DNA of 64,000 nt from Marsupella aquatica (lineage: Eukaryota; Marchantiophyta), in contig OZ316898.1 in NCBI GenBank assembly GCA_973895155.1, forward strand, positions 15,810,001 to 15,874,000, in the 5' to 3' direction. Shown here one piece after another: positions 29,960-41,978 of the stretch. The notes below the pieces were generated by a model. It worked only from the letters and a program-made list of their open reading frames with translations. It ran no database searches and was not told the origin of the DNA. The position numbers were made by a program, and so were the translations under genes. Position 1 is the first letter of the stretch, and each line of letters opens with the position of its first letter.

Positions 29960-32900
29960 AGAAGAGGGATCGGGAGTTTAGGGATGCTGCAATGACCGGC
30001 TCTCGAAGGGTGAGGTGAGACAACCTATTCAACGCCCTTTTGCTGCACCCTTAAGCTGTTGAGCTGCCATTGAGCTGGTGAAGCTGCATGCAGGTTGCAT
30101 CTGTTCTATGGGCGCACTATCTGCCTGGTTTATGGATTGTGGACTTTGTGGGGAGCGACAATCGGTAACAACGTGAAGGCCATCAGAGGCTGGGCAAAGC
30201 AGTTTAGGGTGCTGTGGTCGAGGAGGAGCTCACCACAAATTGGGGAGAAGACGCGGGTGACGAGCTGGGGGCGGGGAGGAGCTGCGGTCAGGGAGGATAC
30301 AGACCGTCTACAGAACGACTGGTAGTCGGAGCGGCGCAGGAGCTTAGAGTGGGCCAACGCCAGCTGAATACAAGCCAGGAGTTGCATAAGGTGAGAGTCC
30401 AAGTTTTGTGTTGCTTTAGTGTTCGAGCAGCGTGCTGCCATTTCAGCCACAGTGCACCGCCTTTGAAGCTCCCATTGTCAGGGCTGGTAAGACATCACGG
30501 CTACATTGCTTTTCTTTGTTGTCCTCTGTCTTTTTGTGGGGACAACCTACTTGATTTGAGCTGCGCAAATCGTCATAAGTTAAGGCATGCGTCATGCCAT
30601 CTGGATAGTGTGCCACCGAACTGTGGGAGGATGAGCAACGCGTGGCTGTAAGCAGGTATTCTGTCAGCACAGGCGAGATTTCATTGTTAAAATCCTATTG
30701 CCTGCAATGTGTCTTGTAATGTGTTTTTCCTCATTCAATCAGGAGCTGAGAAGGGTATTGTTAGGCTTCAATTACTCTGTGTTTTTCTCCAGCTCCATGG
30801 TACAGTTTGTGCTTTGTCTGGCGCCCATGCTCCGTCGATCGTAGAGCTAGGTCAACCGAGCTTTGAAGAGGGAGGCTGTGGGAGCTCCTTACTGTGCTGC
30901 AGCTGCTCTTCAATCAACGGTGTAGAGATTGTAGCTACGATCAGTGTTTGCGGAGCTGCCAGCCGGGTGCTTCGATAGTAGAGAAGAGCAGCCACAGTGA
31001 TTCAGTCCTTCTCCTACGTGCAACCAAGGACCCCTTGTGCATCGTAAAGTGTGACCTCGGAGCTGAGCTGCGCACTATCTCTATTACATGCCTTGTTGTT
31101 CTCTATTACATGCCTTGTTCTCCCGTCCACTATTTCCTGTGATTTTCTTTCTTCTAGAAGAGAATGGTGATTTCTTCTTCAATCAAACAAAACCCCACCC
31201 AACCACCACCCAAGAACGTGGGGTGCGCGCTTCTCAATCCTCCTCAAACTGGCCCCAAGTCTGCTGAAACCCCATATATTACCCACCGGCACCAAGGGTC
31301 CAGTCCCAACCCGTCTTCCGCTTGCCACCCTCCTCACTCTCTCGCGCATCTATCTCCCGATATTTCACGCGCAGCCGAGCCCACCAAAAGCTCTCTCCCT
31401 ACAATCCCTCCTAAATCAACTTTCTCGTTTCCTGCTGCTGCTGATGTATGTTTGTTCTCCCCTATTTTTGTTTACTGATTGGTCTCTCCACACTTCCTGC
31501 TTGACATTACTGTTTTGCTCCTCCTGGATCCAAACATGCCTTGTGCCCCGTGCTCCAACCTGCATCCTTTTCTTTACTGAGGGGGGGACCACAGCCTCCA
31601 GCCATACCTTGTGGCAGGCCTGGTCAAGACGGTGGTCGGTAGCTCGTTTTTGCTTTTTTCTCTTTTGTTTCCCAAGCTTCTGGGCGAGGGCATTACCATT
31701 CTGGATTCTCCGCGAGGCGCCACTAGCTTTTTTTCTCGGTTGCCCGTGTGCCTGCCTTCTTAGTTTTGTTTTTTCCTCAAGTGACCGGGCCATCGCTGTA
31801 TGCAGATTTTTCTTGTTGTATTCATGTACAATATTTTATTGTTCTATCTAGGTTGTGGCAAGCCAACAAACTGTTGACAACCAACATGGAATAACAACTA
31901 TGCAGTGCAATGGCAGAGGACACTGTCCAATACAGGAATGACATGGTTATGTTTTCAATTCCCTGCTTGGATGAGGCGTGGTGTTGCTTGTAATCATGTA
32001 TTTCTTCACACTAGAAAAGCAGTTTGTCAGATGAGGTTGTCGGGATTGTCTGTGGGTCAGTCATCTTACGGACACCTAGCAACGTCAAATGAATGGCGGA
32101 AACGGGCCATGTTGTCATTTTGAAATTTGTCTTTCCTTTTGCCATGCTACCCAATCATTTTGTTAGTCCATGAGTCATAGATTCATAGATTCTATGTTTT
32201 GTGCTTTGTCTAGAATGCTATGGCGCCCATGCTACAATTTGTGGTTTTTGTCTAAGCACAAATCCTCTCTGTGCCTGGTCTCTATGTACCGTCATTTGGA
32301 TTGATTGTGCAGACGTTTCCTCTTCTCCCAGTCCTTGTCATCCACCAGCCAAAGCACATTGGATTGTTTTCAAAGGAGGGCTGTGTAGTTCGGAGGGTTT
32401 GATCTATGCAGCGGATTTGAGCAGATTGGCGGTTGTTAGTTTCTTCTTGTAAAACCTGTCTGTCTTTTCTGCTTTTGGCCATGCTCCTTCACTTGTTGCT
32501 GCAAGCTCAATGTGCTTTAGCTATGGCAATATTCACTTACCCTGTCCCAACGGCACTGCCATGAGCTGTAGGACAGCCAACAGAAGCAGATTGTATCAAT
32601 TGCATGTAAGTCAGGGTATTTTATGTATTGCGGAACAACTGTCCAAGTATGCTGCAATGGTCCATCTTGCGGAGCTGAATGAGCCAATTTCATTTTCCCT
32701 GTGCACTTCTATTTCTCAGAGAATTCCCTGGTCATGCTCATTTCCCCCAGAGTTAGAAAACAAAGAAGAAGGGCTGACTAATTGTAATTCCAATCCATAT
32801 CCTGATCGGTCAAGGATTGTGAACTACATTGGCCTTGTCATTGGCCGAGGTCACCAAATTTTGCTTGGTTTCATTCCTGTGGAGCACTGCTGTGATGGAT

Positions 32901-33150
32901 GAATAGTTGTCGTAGCATTCTGCAAACTCTCACGGTTTGCTTATGGCCATTATTTGCAATTTGCTGCTACTAATATGTCTTCTTCTGAGCAGCATACACC
33001 GGAAGTAAGCAATAGTGGAGGTTTAACTGCACATCAACACATCCAGTGAACTACCTCTCTGCTGCTCACTGGAGGGTGAGACTTTCACTCTTTCTGGATA
33101 TTGTAGTTTGTAAGCAAGTTGATTAGGAGTGTTTCATGCTATGTTTACAC
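29960..33150. other. 3.2 kb with no recognised gene
   Basis: Only modest open frames occur (for example 30214-30651 and 31444-31851), none similar to a known family. A partial internal duplication is visible: GTTTGTGCTTTGTCTGGCGCCCATGCT near 30805 against TTTGTGCTTTGTCTAGAATGCTATGGCGCCCATGCT near 32198. A pyrimidine-rich stretch follows CCATATATTACCC near 31275. It could be host non-coding DNA or a decayed element. Confidence 0.4.
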
Positions 33151-33151
33151 T

Positions 33152-33178
33152 GTGGTAATGGTAATGGTAATGGTAATG
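33152..33178 (-). repeat. Hexamer tail of LINE D, (CATTAC)n on sense strand
   Basis: Plus strand GTGGTAATGGTAATGGTAATGGTAATG lies exactly where the LINE 3' UTR ends. The second copy has the same repeat at 51237-51260, so the microsatellite tail belongs to the family in place of poly(A). Confidence 0.85.
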
Positions 33179-33285
33179 TATTATAAGCTCCGGGACCATG
33201 AAAGTCAAAGGAGCTGCCACAAAAAGTAAAGTACAATGCAATCAAAGAAAAGAGCAACCAAAAGAGATTGCTCAGAAGAGGACAA

Positions 33286-35951
33286 CTATGTCCTCAAAGA
33301 AACTATGGACCTAGAGAGCCCTGAAAGATTTTCCAAACCTATTCTCCTTTCCCTATCCACCGCAAAGATATATCTTCCAAGTTGCTGAGGGGGCAGACCA
33401 AACAATGCATACAAATCTTTCACCAAGATTTGAGATGCCATCCTAACCCCCTCATAAAACTTGCAAGCAATGAATACATGATATTCATTCTCTATACTAG
33501 AGCTATCACATAGTTGACAAACCCTCTTTTTCCTGTCAATATCCTTCCATCTCCCTTGTTCTACTTCAAGGTGGTGTGAGCTTAGTCTATACTGAGCAAT
33601 AAGTTGTCTAAGTTGTACTGAGATAGTGCTAGATAAATATTCTTGTTCTCGATATTTCTTCATGGGGTTCACATCTCTCATGTAGTATTGTTGCCGTGGG
33701 CTAGGTTCATGCCAAAGTTTGTGCAAAGCCTTTTGCTCAAGTTTTGCTCTTAGCTTGGTTGGGTGTGTTGGCCATTCATGTTCAGGAAAATCCCAAGCAT
33801 GGGCCCACCTGCACACATCTGCATACCACCCTTTAGCTGAAGATGAGCGCAAGGCATGAAAAGGAAATCTGTTTTCCTCCAACTCTCTTACACGCATGAT
33901 GTATTTGAGTGTGTGGAAGAGTGCCTCCACCTCCAAAGGAAACAAGCCTGCCTCTGCAAGTGTAAGTGCATATGGGGTTTGTGACTTGATCCCAAGCTCC
34001 ATCTCAAGAAATAGCTTTTGCAGCCCCTCAATCTGTTGCCACCCAGATTTAGACACACCTGCTCCCCAAATTGGTGCTCCATAAAGAATGACTGGTTTCA
34101 CCAAAGCTCCAAAGAGATGTTTCCTTAACCTCCAAGTGTGTAGACCAGCTCTTTTGCATTTGTTCATGAATGCATAAAAAGCTCTGTACCCATTGGCAGC
34201 CCTAGATTTTACACATGAGGCCCAACTCAAGTTTTGAGAGAACTCCACCCCAAGGTATTTGTAGGTCCTCACAAATTCCACCAGATTCCCTTGGAAGTAG
34301 AGCTCTGGATTTTGTCGTGTGCCAATGCCCAAACACTTGGTCTTCTTGAGGTTGACTACCATCCCTGTTGCTTGACAAAACTCCTCCAAGGCATTGAGAT
34401 GTCTTTGCAAAGCTTCTTGAGCATGAGCAAGTAGGACCACATCATCTGCAAATTTAAGAAGTTGGAGGACAAACCTACCCAATTGAGTGCCAACTCCACC
34501 ATGCTCCTCCAAAATGTTGTGTAGCTGATCAATGAAGATGCCAAAGAGAGTTGGTGAGAGAGGACAACCTTGGATCACCCCAAGAGTGCTCCAGATTTCT
34601 TCAGAGGTTTCCTTTGAAAGTTTGATGCGCACTTCTTGGTACAATTTAGAAACAGCCAACCTGAGCTCTTCAGGCACTTCCAACTCCACCATCCTATCCC
34701 AAAGCTTGGATCGGGAAACTTTGTCAAAGGCCTTGGAGAAGTCCACAAACAAGCAAAATAATGGTTTATGTGGAGATTTGGCCTTTTCACACAACACCCT
34801 CAAGCAGAGAATGTGATCCATAGTGCTGAATTCTCTCCTAAAACCTGCTTGTGAAGGTGCCCTTTTCATCTCACTCTCCAACCAAGAGCTTAATCTGGCT
34901 TCAAGTAGTCCTCCCAAAACTTTAGCAAAAGTATTGCCTACCATGATGGTTCTGTAGTTGTGCACATCGTCCTTGTTGCCTGCCTTGAAGATAGGCACCA
35001 CTCTTCTGGTCATCCAAGCTTTAGGTAAACCTAAAGCCATTGCTTGATTCAGCTCATGCACCAAGTTTGTTAGTAAAGAGGGTCCTCCCCACAAAAGAAG
35101 CTCCAAGTTCAGGCCCAACAGATCTTTAGCTTTCCCATGTTGCATGTGGGAAAGATGCACCTTCACCTCCCTCTCTGTAAACTGAATGGTGTCCCCAAGG
35201 GGCAAAGGCATGCCACTAGCATCTGGAAAGAAATACAAGGATGTGACATAGGTTACCAGGTCCTGGTGATCCAAGGGGGGAGTAGTCTTGCCTGATTGCA
35301 TTCTCTCCCAAAAACGTTTTGGATGTTTGATGAACTCCTCACATAGTGATTGTTGATGACTCTTCAAGAAGCACCTCTTCTTGTGTTTGATGAAGTTCTT
35401 GTACATAGTGAATGCCAAAAGTCTCTTTTCCCCTGAATGTGATCTTGCTTGCATCCTTGCTCTAGCACAATCCTCGTCAAACCAAGCCTTCATGTTTTGC
35501 TTTCTAGGGGGTTTGGTGGAGAAAGTAGAGGCTGCTGCTTGTGCTATGACTTCTGAGAGCTCAATCTGATCATCCAGGGTATGGAGAAGATGTTCAAAGT
35601 TGGCTTTGAAGATGACTTCTCTATCAGGGTCTAGAAACAGAGGTTTGGGTACTGGCTTTCTATGCACTTTGTTTGGGATTGTGGTCAGGTCAAGATGGAA
35701 CAACAAAGGCAAGTGTGAAGACTCTGGTTGTTGATCAAGTATTTGAAAGTCAACCACTCTAGTGGCAGAGGTAGGTGAGGCAAGAAGGTAATCAATGGTA
35801 CTACATCCTTGTTTAGATCTAAAAGTGTAACCAGATGATTGGGGAAATCTCTCAAGCCCATTCAATATTCTTAGATTACAAGAAGCTCCCAAATGCAAAA
35901 AGTGACGTGTCATGTCATTTGTTCTGGTGTCAAGAGCCTCTCTCACCCAAG
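33286..35951 (-). CDS. LINE D ORF2, second part: endonuclease C terminus and reverse transcriptase
   Basis: About 886 codons. The N terminus (GCSTIDYLLAS) completes the AP-endonuclease-like domain begun at 41130. The RT follows with FVDFSKAFDKV, QGCPLSPTLFGIFID and the catalytic FADDVVLLAH. The C terminus has a Cys/His cluster (CQLCDSSSIENEYHVFIACK) typical of LINE ORF2 tails. The product would nick target DNA and copy the LINE RNA in place. There are no internal stops. The first codons come from the shared TSD and the join to the upstream part across the family A insertion, so no separate start is expected. Confidence 0.9.
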
Positions 35952-35956
35952 GTATC

Positions 35957-38900
35957 TGTGGTGTGTCCCATGGCTCCCTAAACCCAAGAAACCCCCCAGC
36001 TCAAGCCGATTCCCGCAGGTTTCGTGCTTGGCGAGGCCGTTTTCGCGGCTTAGCGGCATGGGACGCTGCTAACCTTCTACTACTACTATTAACATTTTAC
36101 ACACATATACTGGACAGATCCTTCATCGGGTCATGAGATACGTAGCCGGCCTAATATAGGCCTTCCCCTGTCTTCCCCTGTCTTCCCCTCCGTCTTGTTA
36201 GGTATGTTTGGATTCCGCCGCCGGAATGATCCCCAATAGGCTTGGTTAAGCCGCTAAGACCTCTCTCAGCTCGACACATCCAACTCTCACTCCCCTGCTT
36301 ACTTTCCTTCCTTCTGTTGATGTGGGCACTCTTCACACAAGTTAATGCGACACACAAATAGCAAAATGACTCATTCTGACTGAGTCATACCATGCACTTG
36401 CCATACAAACAGTACATCTCATACACAAGTTCTGCGAACTAAGCCGTGAGGCCAACTCTATTCAGCTCTTAGGCATGAGGAAACATGAATATACACAAGG
36501 GTCACTGTATGACTAACCGAGAGCTTCTCGTACTACTTGATCCCAGCCCGGCTGGTGCAAACTAAAAACTTGCTAAAGAAGAGGCCCTGAGCTCCCCGCT
36601 GCCCAGGTACTTATCCTGGTAGTGGATCCGCCATTCTTTGCATCGTAAGCCTAATCTACTTAACAGTAATCTACTTGCCCGAATCTACCTATGTACAGCA
36701 AGGCAGGAGCACAAGTGTTGCTCCTACCAGTGGGACCGCAATCCCACTAAGCTAAGTGTCAGGGCCGCTCCTGGTTCTGATCCTAATCCTAAACGTGGAG
36801 ATCCGCGCCCGCCCTGCCCACTCACGCCTCCTCCCTCCACGTCCGCCCTCCCTAAAAGGAACGGCACCCTTGCACCGTCACGACACCGGTGGTGGATCCT
36901 TAATGGACGCCCCCAACGCTTCCTCCTCAGCCACTGCCGTAGGTTCATTCTCTGACAGATTACCTGCCCTTGACTGAGTCAACTCTCCATCGGCCTGACT
37001 GGGTCCACCTTCGGCTTCAGCCTCGACACCGGCCTCGGCAATACCCACGGCTTCGGCCTCAGCCACTCCCTCGGCTTCAGCCTCCCCTTCCCCTAGGGTA
37101 GTTGGATCCCTAGCCGTGACCCTGTCTGGGGTCGGTGCTGGGTCTACCTCCTTGATCACCACGGCCTGTGAAGTCGTATTACTCCTTGACCCTGAAGGTT
37201 TCCGCTTCTTCTTCGTTGGTGGCTCGGCAGCTGGTCCCTTCCCCTTCCCACTTACTTCCGGCACTGGTGTAGGTGGCGCGGCTTGTCCTTCGGCAATTAC
37301 CACCCCTGGTAACTGGTTTGTCCCAACGGGAGATGGACCTGCTGCAGCTAAGCATTTAAATACTGCGGCTTGTTTCTTCAGCCGCTCTGTTTGGTTGTCG
37401 GCCCGCCGCTGTAGGTTCTCCATCTTCCTCGTGATTTCCTCCAACTCCTCTTGGGTTTCATCCAGGTCCTTACGTGCCCCCTCCAGCTCGTTTTTGGCCT
37501 CCTCCTGCTCCCTGTGGGCTTCCTCCAATTCCTTCTTCAAGGTAGCCCTCTCCTCCTAGGTTGCTCTTAGCTCCTTGTCGAGCTCTGCAATGATGACAGA
37601 CTCCATCTGGTTCATCTTGGCGTAAGTCTGTTCGAGCATCTCGTCCTTCTCCCTTAGGTCGGCCTTGAAGCTGGCCGTCAGGGACGCAAGCTCCTGCTGC
37701 AGCGCCATAATCCCTTGATAGGATTTCCCTAACTCGACCTCCTTCTGCTCAAGGGCTCCGCGGATTTTCTTGAGCTCCCCTTTCAACGCCCATTCCTTTC
37801 TTTGGGTCTCCGCCATGGCCCGGCTGTTGGCTGTTATGTGGGCCTCCTCTGTATTCTTCAGCTCTTGCTTCCACTTCTCCCTCTCTTTGATCGTGTCGGC
37901 CAACTCTTCCTGCGTCTGAGTCAGTTTATCCTTGATATTCTGATTATCAGCCTGCGCGGTGTCCAACTGCCCCTGCATGATGTTCAGCTCATGTCGTTTA
38001 ATCCGCAGTTCATCTTGGGCTTTCTTGGCCGCCCTTAGATCTTCAATCTCGGCTTCCATCCTCCTAAGCCGCCGAATGACCTCGTCCTTCTTGCTTCTCT
38101 CTAAAGCCACCGCTTCTTCTAATTGGTGCTTCTCCAACTGCTCCCTATGGAAAAAGGGTCCTACCTCCAACTCCTCTCCAAAGATGCCGAGCGCAAGTTC
38201 CCCACACATCTCACCATACTCCATGGCTCTATTCTTAGCGTAGGTGGAGTAAGTAGAAGTGATCGGCATCGCCCATCGTGGCCTCTGCTCCCAAGCCGTC
38301 CTGCGGATCTCTTCAATCGTGGCTAGAGGTTTGCTTCCTTTTTCGGCTAGCCGCCTGATGTCCTCCGGCCAATCTCCTCCTGGTAAATCCTTTTCCTTAG
38401 CCAGGGCGGCCTCTTCCTCCTGCTTGATTCGCTCCTGAAATTCCTGCACCGTCTGTTTTATGCCGTCAAAGCTCGGGGGAGCAACATCTGGTGGGGGAGA
38501 CTCAGGGCTACTCTGCTGGTTGGGGTCCCCTCGCACTACCCTTGGAAGTGTGGGGACAAACCGGCCACAGGTCCTTACTCCTGGAACGTGATGGTCCGAC
38601 CCATAGCCGGAATTATCATGGCTGCAGTCCTTCACTGCCTCCTCTACCTCTTGGACGTCCGGCTTCTCCCTCTCCTCTTCGTCGGTAGGAGCTTCAGGCA
38701 ATTCTGCCTCAGATTCGGAGCTTGAGGTTCCCACGTACATTCGAACACCTGGCTTGGATTCCGGCCTGATTCTCTCCTTGTCTCCAGCAAAGGGGTTTTC
38801 TCTTGTGAGCCGGTGTAGGCCTACCTCTGTAGTAGTGTCCTGCATTGTTGCCGTTGCCGTTGTTGTTGCTGATGCCGATTTCTTTTCTTTCTCCAGTAGT

Positions 38901-40592
38901 TTCAGCAGACTCTGCATGCCTGGTTGCTGCATCGGCAAGTCTTCCTTCCTGGGCCTAAACACCTGCTCGATCGTAGGACTAACAGGTGGTTGAGGCTTCT
39001 CAGCCAACGGCCTCGGCGTTGGAGCTTCCTTGGGTGCCCTTACCTGCAGGGGAAGTACCGGGGCAAAAGTCTGACCTCTGGCATACCGGCACAACAGCGG
39101 CATGTGATAGCCAAGCCGCGACACGCTCCCCTTGCCGATTACCTGCTGCTCCTCCTTTAAGATCTTCTTCAATTGGTTGAGGAGGTACCCGTTGTAGTCC
39201 CGGCTTGGGTCTGGCCTTTCTGCCAGATAGACCTGTGCCTTGCCGATCTCTGCCCTCGGCAAGTTACAATGCATGGTCACCCGCAAGAAGTCGATCATCT
39301 CTCCTATGTGCGGGTTGGTGCAGGTGTTCCGGAAGAAGCCATTCTTCGTTGATGGCCCGGGGAACGACCGGAACTCCTTGTCAGGCAAGGTCTTCCTGGT
39401 ATCAACTTTGGTCTTATTGCCTATCGGCAAGCCAAACACTTCGGCAATTACCTTGGGAGTAAGATAAAAATCCTTCCCATATATCCTCGTGCAATTGGTC
39501 TCGGGTTCCCATGACCCCACGAATTCTAATAGGTCTGACTCCGGTACCTCCGGCTTCAGCCATGGTAATCTTACAAAGGCCTCTAAGCCGGATCCGGCCA
39601 TGAAGCCTTGGTACTTCTTGGTCTGCATGGCCGTAAAGCATGCATCCTCCTCCCGTGCAAAATGTAGTTGCACCTCCACCGGTAGGGTTGCCGCCCAGCC
39701 CTTCCAGGTGTCATCCCTGGTTGGAATGGCCTTGATGGGATCGACCTCCTCCTCTTCGGCTTCTCCCTGCCTCCTGCTCTGCTGCTCGGCTGGCCTCTTT
39801 GGTGCCGCCGACCTCGTTCTTTTTGCCGGGGTGGCTTCATCGTTGACGGCCCCCTTCCTCTTCATCTCTGCTGCCGTGGAGGTTTCTCCTAGCACCGTTG
39901 CCTGGGTCCACCTTTCCGTGCTACCCTTTAATTCCCAGTGTATGTCGTTGCAGTTCTTGATGGCCTCTCGGATGCCGACGACGCTGTCTTTGCAAAACAG
40001 AAGATCGTCGAGTTGATTGGAAGTAGGCGTCCACAGGAACTCGTCCTTGATGAGTTCGCCTCCTAAGAAAGCCGTCTTCTGCAGCTCCCACAATCGAGCG
40101 AGCTCCTGCCGTTCTCGAGCTGCCCTTTTTGACTCCTCGTCCTCGTAAGTCTTGATGTACTCAGTTGCCCGTTCGAACAGGCATCCCCAGAAATGTGCCG
40201 CTTGATTGACGTTGCTCATACCCTCCTTAGGTCGATCGTCGGTATCTATTCTCTCCCCGAGTGCTTGCCTAAGCAGCTGACAGTAGTTGGCCTCCCGTAG
40301 TCGTCTGCCTAGTTCGTGCTTGCAAATGAGCCACCATCTCCTGCAAGCGCTCCTTACCCCTCTCCTCTGCCGGTCCTTCTTCCCGTTGATCCTTCCTAGT
40401 CGCCGACGCTTAACGCGCCCTAACCCTAATCGGGTTTTCACCCTCAGCCTTACCTCCGGCCTCTGCCCGGGTTCCATGGTTGCCCCTAATTGTTTATATT
40501 TTCCTTGTTTTGTCCCTATACTAAGGTGTTCCTAGGGTGCCTTCCTGCTTTACCCACTTAACCGGCCGAGTGATTCCTGTCTAGGCATCACA
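35957..40592 (-). mobile_element. Family A element, copy 3, complete (4,636 bp)
   Basis: The element has TG..CA type ends, TGTGATGCCTAG at the 5' side (40592) and CACCACA at the 3' side (35957), with a 5-bp duplication. Only 7-8 bp of the termini match as an inverted repeat (TGTGATG/TGTGGTG), and I find no long terminal direct repeats. It has one large gene and about 900 bp of 3' non-coding sequence. No transposase, integrase or RT is encoded, so it is probably non-autonomous and mobilised in trans by an integrase-type enzyme. Confidence 0.85.
36878..40477 (-). CDS. Family A gag-like coiled-coil protein with in-frame amber
   Basis: ATG at 40477 opens 973 codons. A TAG at 37558-37556 (after KELRAT) is followed in the same frame by a further 226 codons to 36878, making about 1,200 residues if the stop is read as glutamine. 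Features: a basic N terminus (1-60), a conserved WGCLFERATEYI helix, a Lys/Arg-rich linker (about 200-240), a globular core with PKVIAEVFGLPIGNKTKV (about 340-480), a Pro/Glu-rich linker, then heptad-rich coiled coil from about 650 through the stop to about 1050, and a Glu/Ala-rich repetitive tail. Copies at 8022 and 401 share the architecture. It may be a structural or DNA-binding protein; the core resembles plant transposon-associated domains, with low certainty. Confidence 0.7.
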
Positions 40593-41130
40593 GTATCTCT
40601 TCACTACATGATGACCAAGGTAAAGTTCCTAAGTTCTCACTTTCAGTAAATTGTTCATTAGATACCCTGGCATTAAAGTCCCCCACTATCCATGTCTCCC
40701 CTAGTGGTGATATATCATGAATGACTTGGATTAACCTATGAAATGGATAATGTGCATCAGCAATTCCCATCTTATAGACATTCATATTAAGGGGAACAAA
40801 GTAGGTGACAATCAGAAATGATGGAGTACCTCTGGTATGAAGTCTCACCACCATGAACTGCTTGCTGGGATCTTCATGTTCAATAGAGGTGATGTGTTGA
40901 AGTTGATTCTTGGTGTAGACAGCAATGCCTCCAAACCCTCTTCCCCGTGTGGTCTTCTTCTCATTGAAGATGGATTGTATGCAAGTAAAGCCTTTAATGC
41001 TAGGTAGAGCATTTCCCTCATATTCCCAAGTCTCCGTGAAAAGCAAGATGTCAAAATTCTCAAACAAAGGTTCCCCTCCAATTGCTGTTTCTATGGAAAG
41101 TCCTGAAACATTCCATGCCATGATTCTCAA
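40593..41130 (-). CDS. LINE D ORF2, first part: AP endonuclease N terminus
   Basis: ATG 41130 opens MRIMAWNVSGL, the conserved start of AP-type LINE endonucleases, followed by LLFTETWE (metal-binding glutamate) and IVGDFNARV (catalytic GDFN motif). The frame then runs into the family A element. It joins the part at 35951-33286. The start lies 12 bases after the ORF1 stop, a usual bicistronic LINE layout. Confidence 0.9.
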
Positions 41131-41142
41131 GGTCCCAATCCA

Positions 41143-41916
41143 TCATTTAGAAACAACTCTCTTCTTATTGGTAACAACAGCTTGTCCATTGCGCAAGTAG
41201 GCTACCAATCCTTGGTCTTTGGCTACCCTCACCTTCTCAAGCTCAATTTTCCTTGCTTGGACTTGTGTGGGAGTCAGATCATCATCCAACCAAATCCTTA
41301 GCCCTTTAAGCATGCTCCTGTTAGCCATCACTCTAGCTTTCTCGGATTCAGCTGCAAACTTCACCAAGATTGGACGTGGAAGGTCCCCCTTCTTTTGCCC
41401 AATCCTATATGCTTGCAAAATGATAGGGTCATGCACTTTCATCTGAGATTGGAAGAATGAAATTGCTACCTTCTTGGTGTCTTCCTTCTCCTCCTCAACA
41501 AGGCCTAATATTTTACAGTTGCTGACTCTTGCATGCTGGTTCTTGTGTTCTTCCTCTAGTGCTCTCCTATCCTCCTCCTTGGCTTGGACAAATTCCATAT
41601 GTGATTGTTTTGCAGCCTGTGCAAAGGTTTTGAGCTTCTCCTCAATCTCCCCTACAGCCTCATGTATCACTGATTTCTCTGGGCACATACTCTTCTCCAT
41701 GTCTCCAAAACACGATGCAAGCAATGAGAGTTGCTTACCATTCTCCTGAGTTTGAGATCGAAGATCACTAATCAACCTCTTTTGCTTGACATTCTCATTC
41801 TTTAGCTCCGTCACCTCCTTGCTGAGTGTGGTAATCTCAATTGCAGAGTTTTCAGCCACAACTAAGATTTTCTCAAGCAAAGCCTTGAGATGGGCAATCT
41901 CCTCCGTTGCCATCAC
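41143..41916 (-). CDS. LINE D ORF1 protein (257 aa), RNA-binding
   Basis: The N-terminal half (residues 1-130) is a heptad-type coiled coil (MATEEIAHLKALLEKILVV and onward). The second half has an RRM-like segment (RVSNCKILGL) and a basic domain (PRPILVKFAAESEKARVM, LRIWLDDDLTPTQVQARK) like L1 ORF1p C-terminal domains. Such proteins trimerise and coat LINE RNA in cytoplasmic particles. No CCHC knuckle is present, unlike the ORF1 of LINE C in this window. The frame is intact. Confidence 0.8.
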   Translation of the reverse strand: MMATEEIAHLKALLEKILVVAENSAIEITTLSKEVTELKNENVKQKRLISDLRSQTQENGKQLSLLASCFGDMEKSMCPEKSVIHEAVGEIEEKLKTFAQAAKQSHMEFVQAKEEDRRALEEEHKNQHARVSNCKILGLVEEEKEDTKKVAISFFQSQMKVHDPIILQAYRIGQKKGDLPRPILVKFAAESEKARVMANRSMLKGLRIWLDDDLTPTQVQARKIELEKVRVAKDQGLVAYLRNGQAVVTNKKRVVSK

Positions 41917-41978
41917 AAAGCTGAAACGGTTGTTAGAATGTACTCTTAGACGACAAATAGAAATTGGGAGCAGTAGAG

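Larger units (their letters stand above)
35952..40597. repeat. 5-bp target-site duplication GTATC of family A copy 3
   Basis: GTATC lies at 35952-35956 and 40593-40597, directly outside TGTGGTG and CATCACA. Removing the insert and one copy restores the LINE frame SEEIPWVREA without change, confirming both boundaries. Confidence 0.9.

Noticed and set aside
31164-31851. Host protein-coding gene with promoter
   Set aside because: TATA-like and pyrimidine-rich sequence is present, but the open frames are short, overlapping on both strands and without recognisable domains.
37802-40535. Plus-strand frames opposite the family A gene (for example 39489-40016)
   Set aside because: They recur antisense to the same codons in copy 2 (8486-9007, minus), so they are shadows of the conserved A coding frame.
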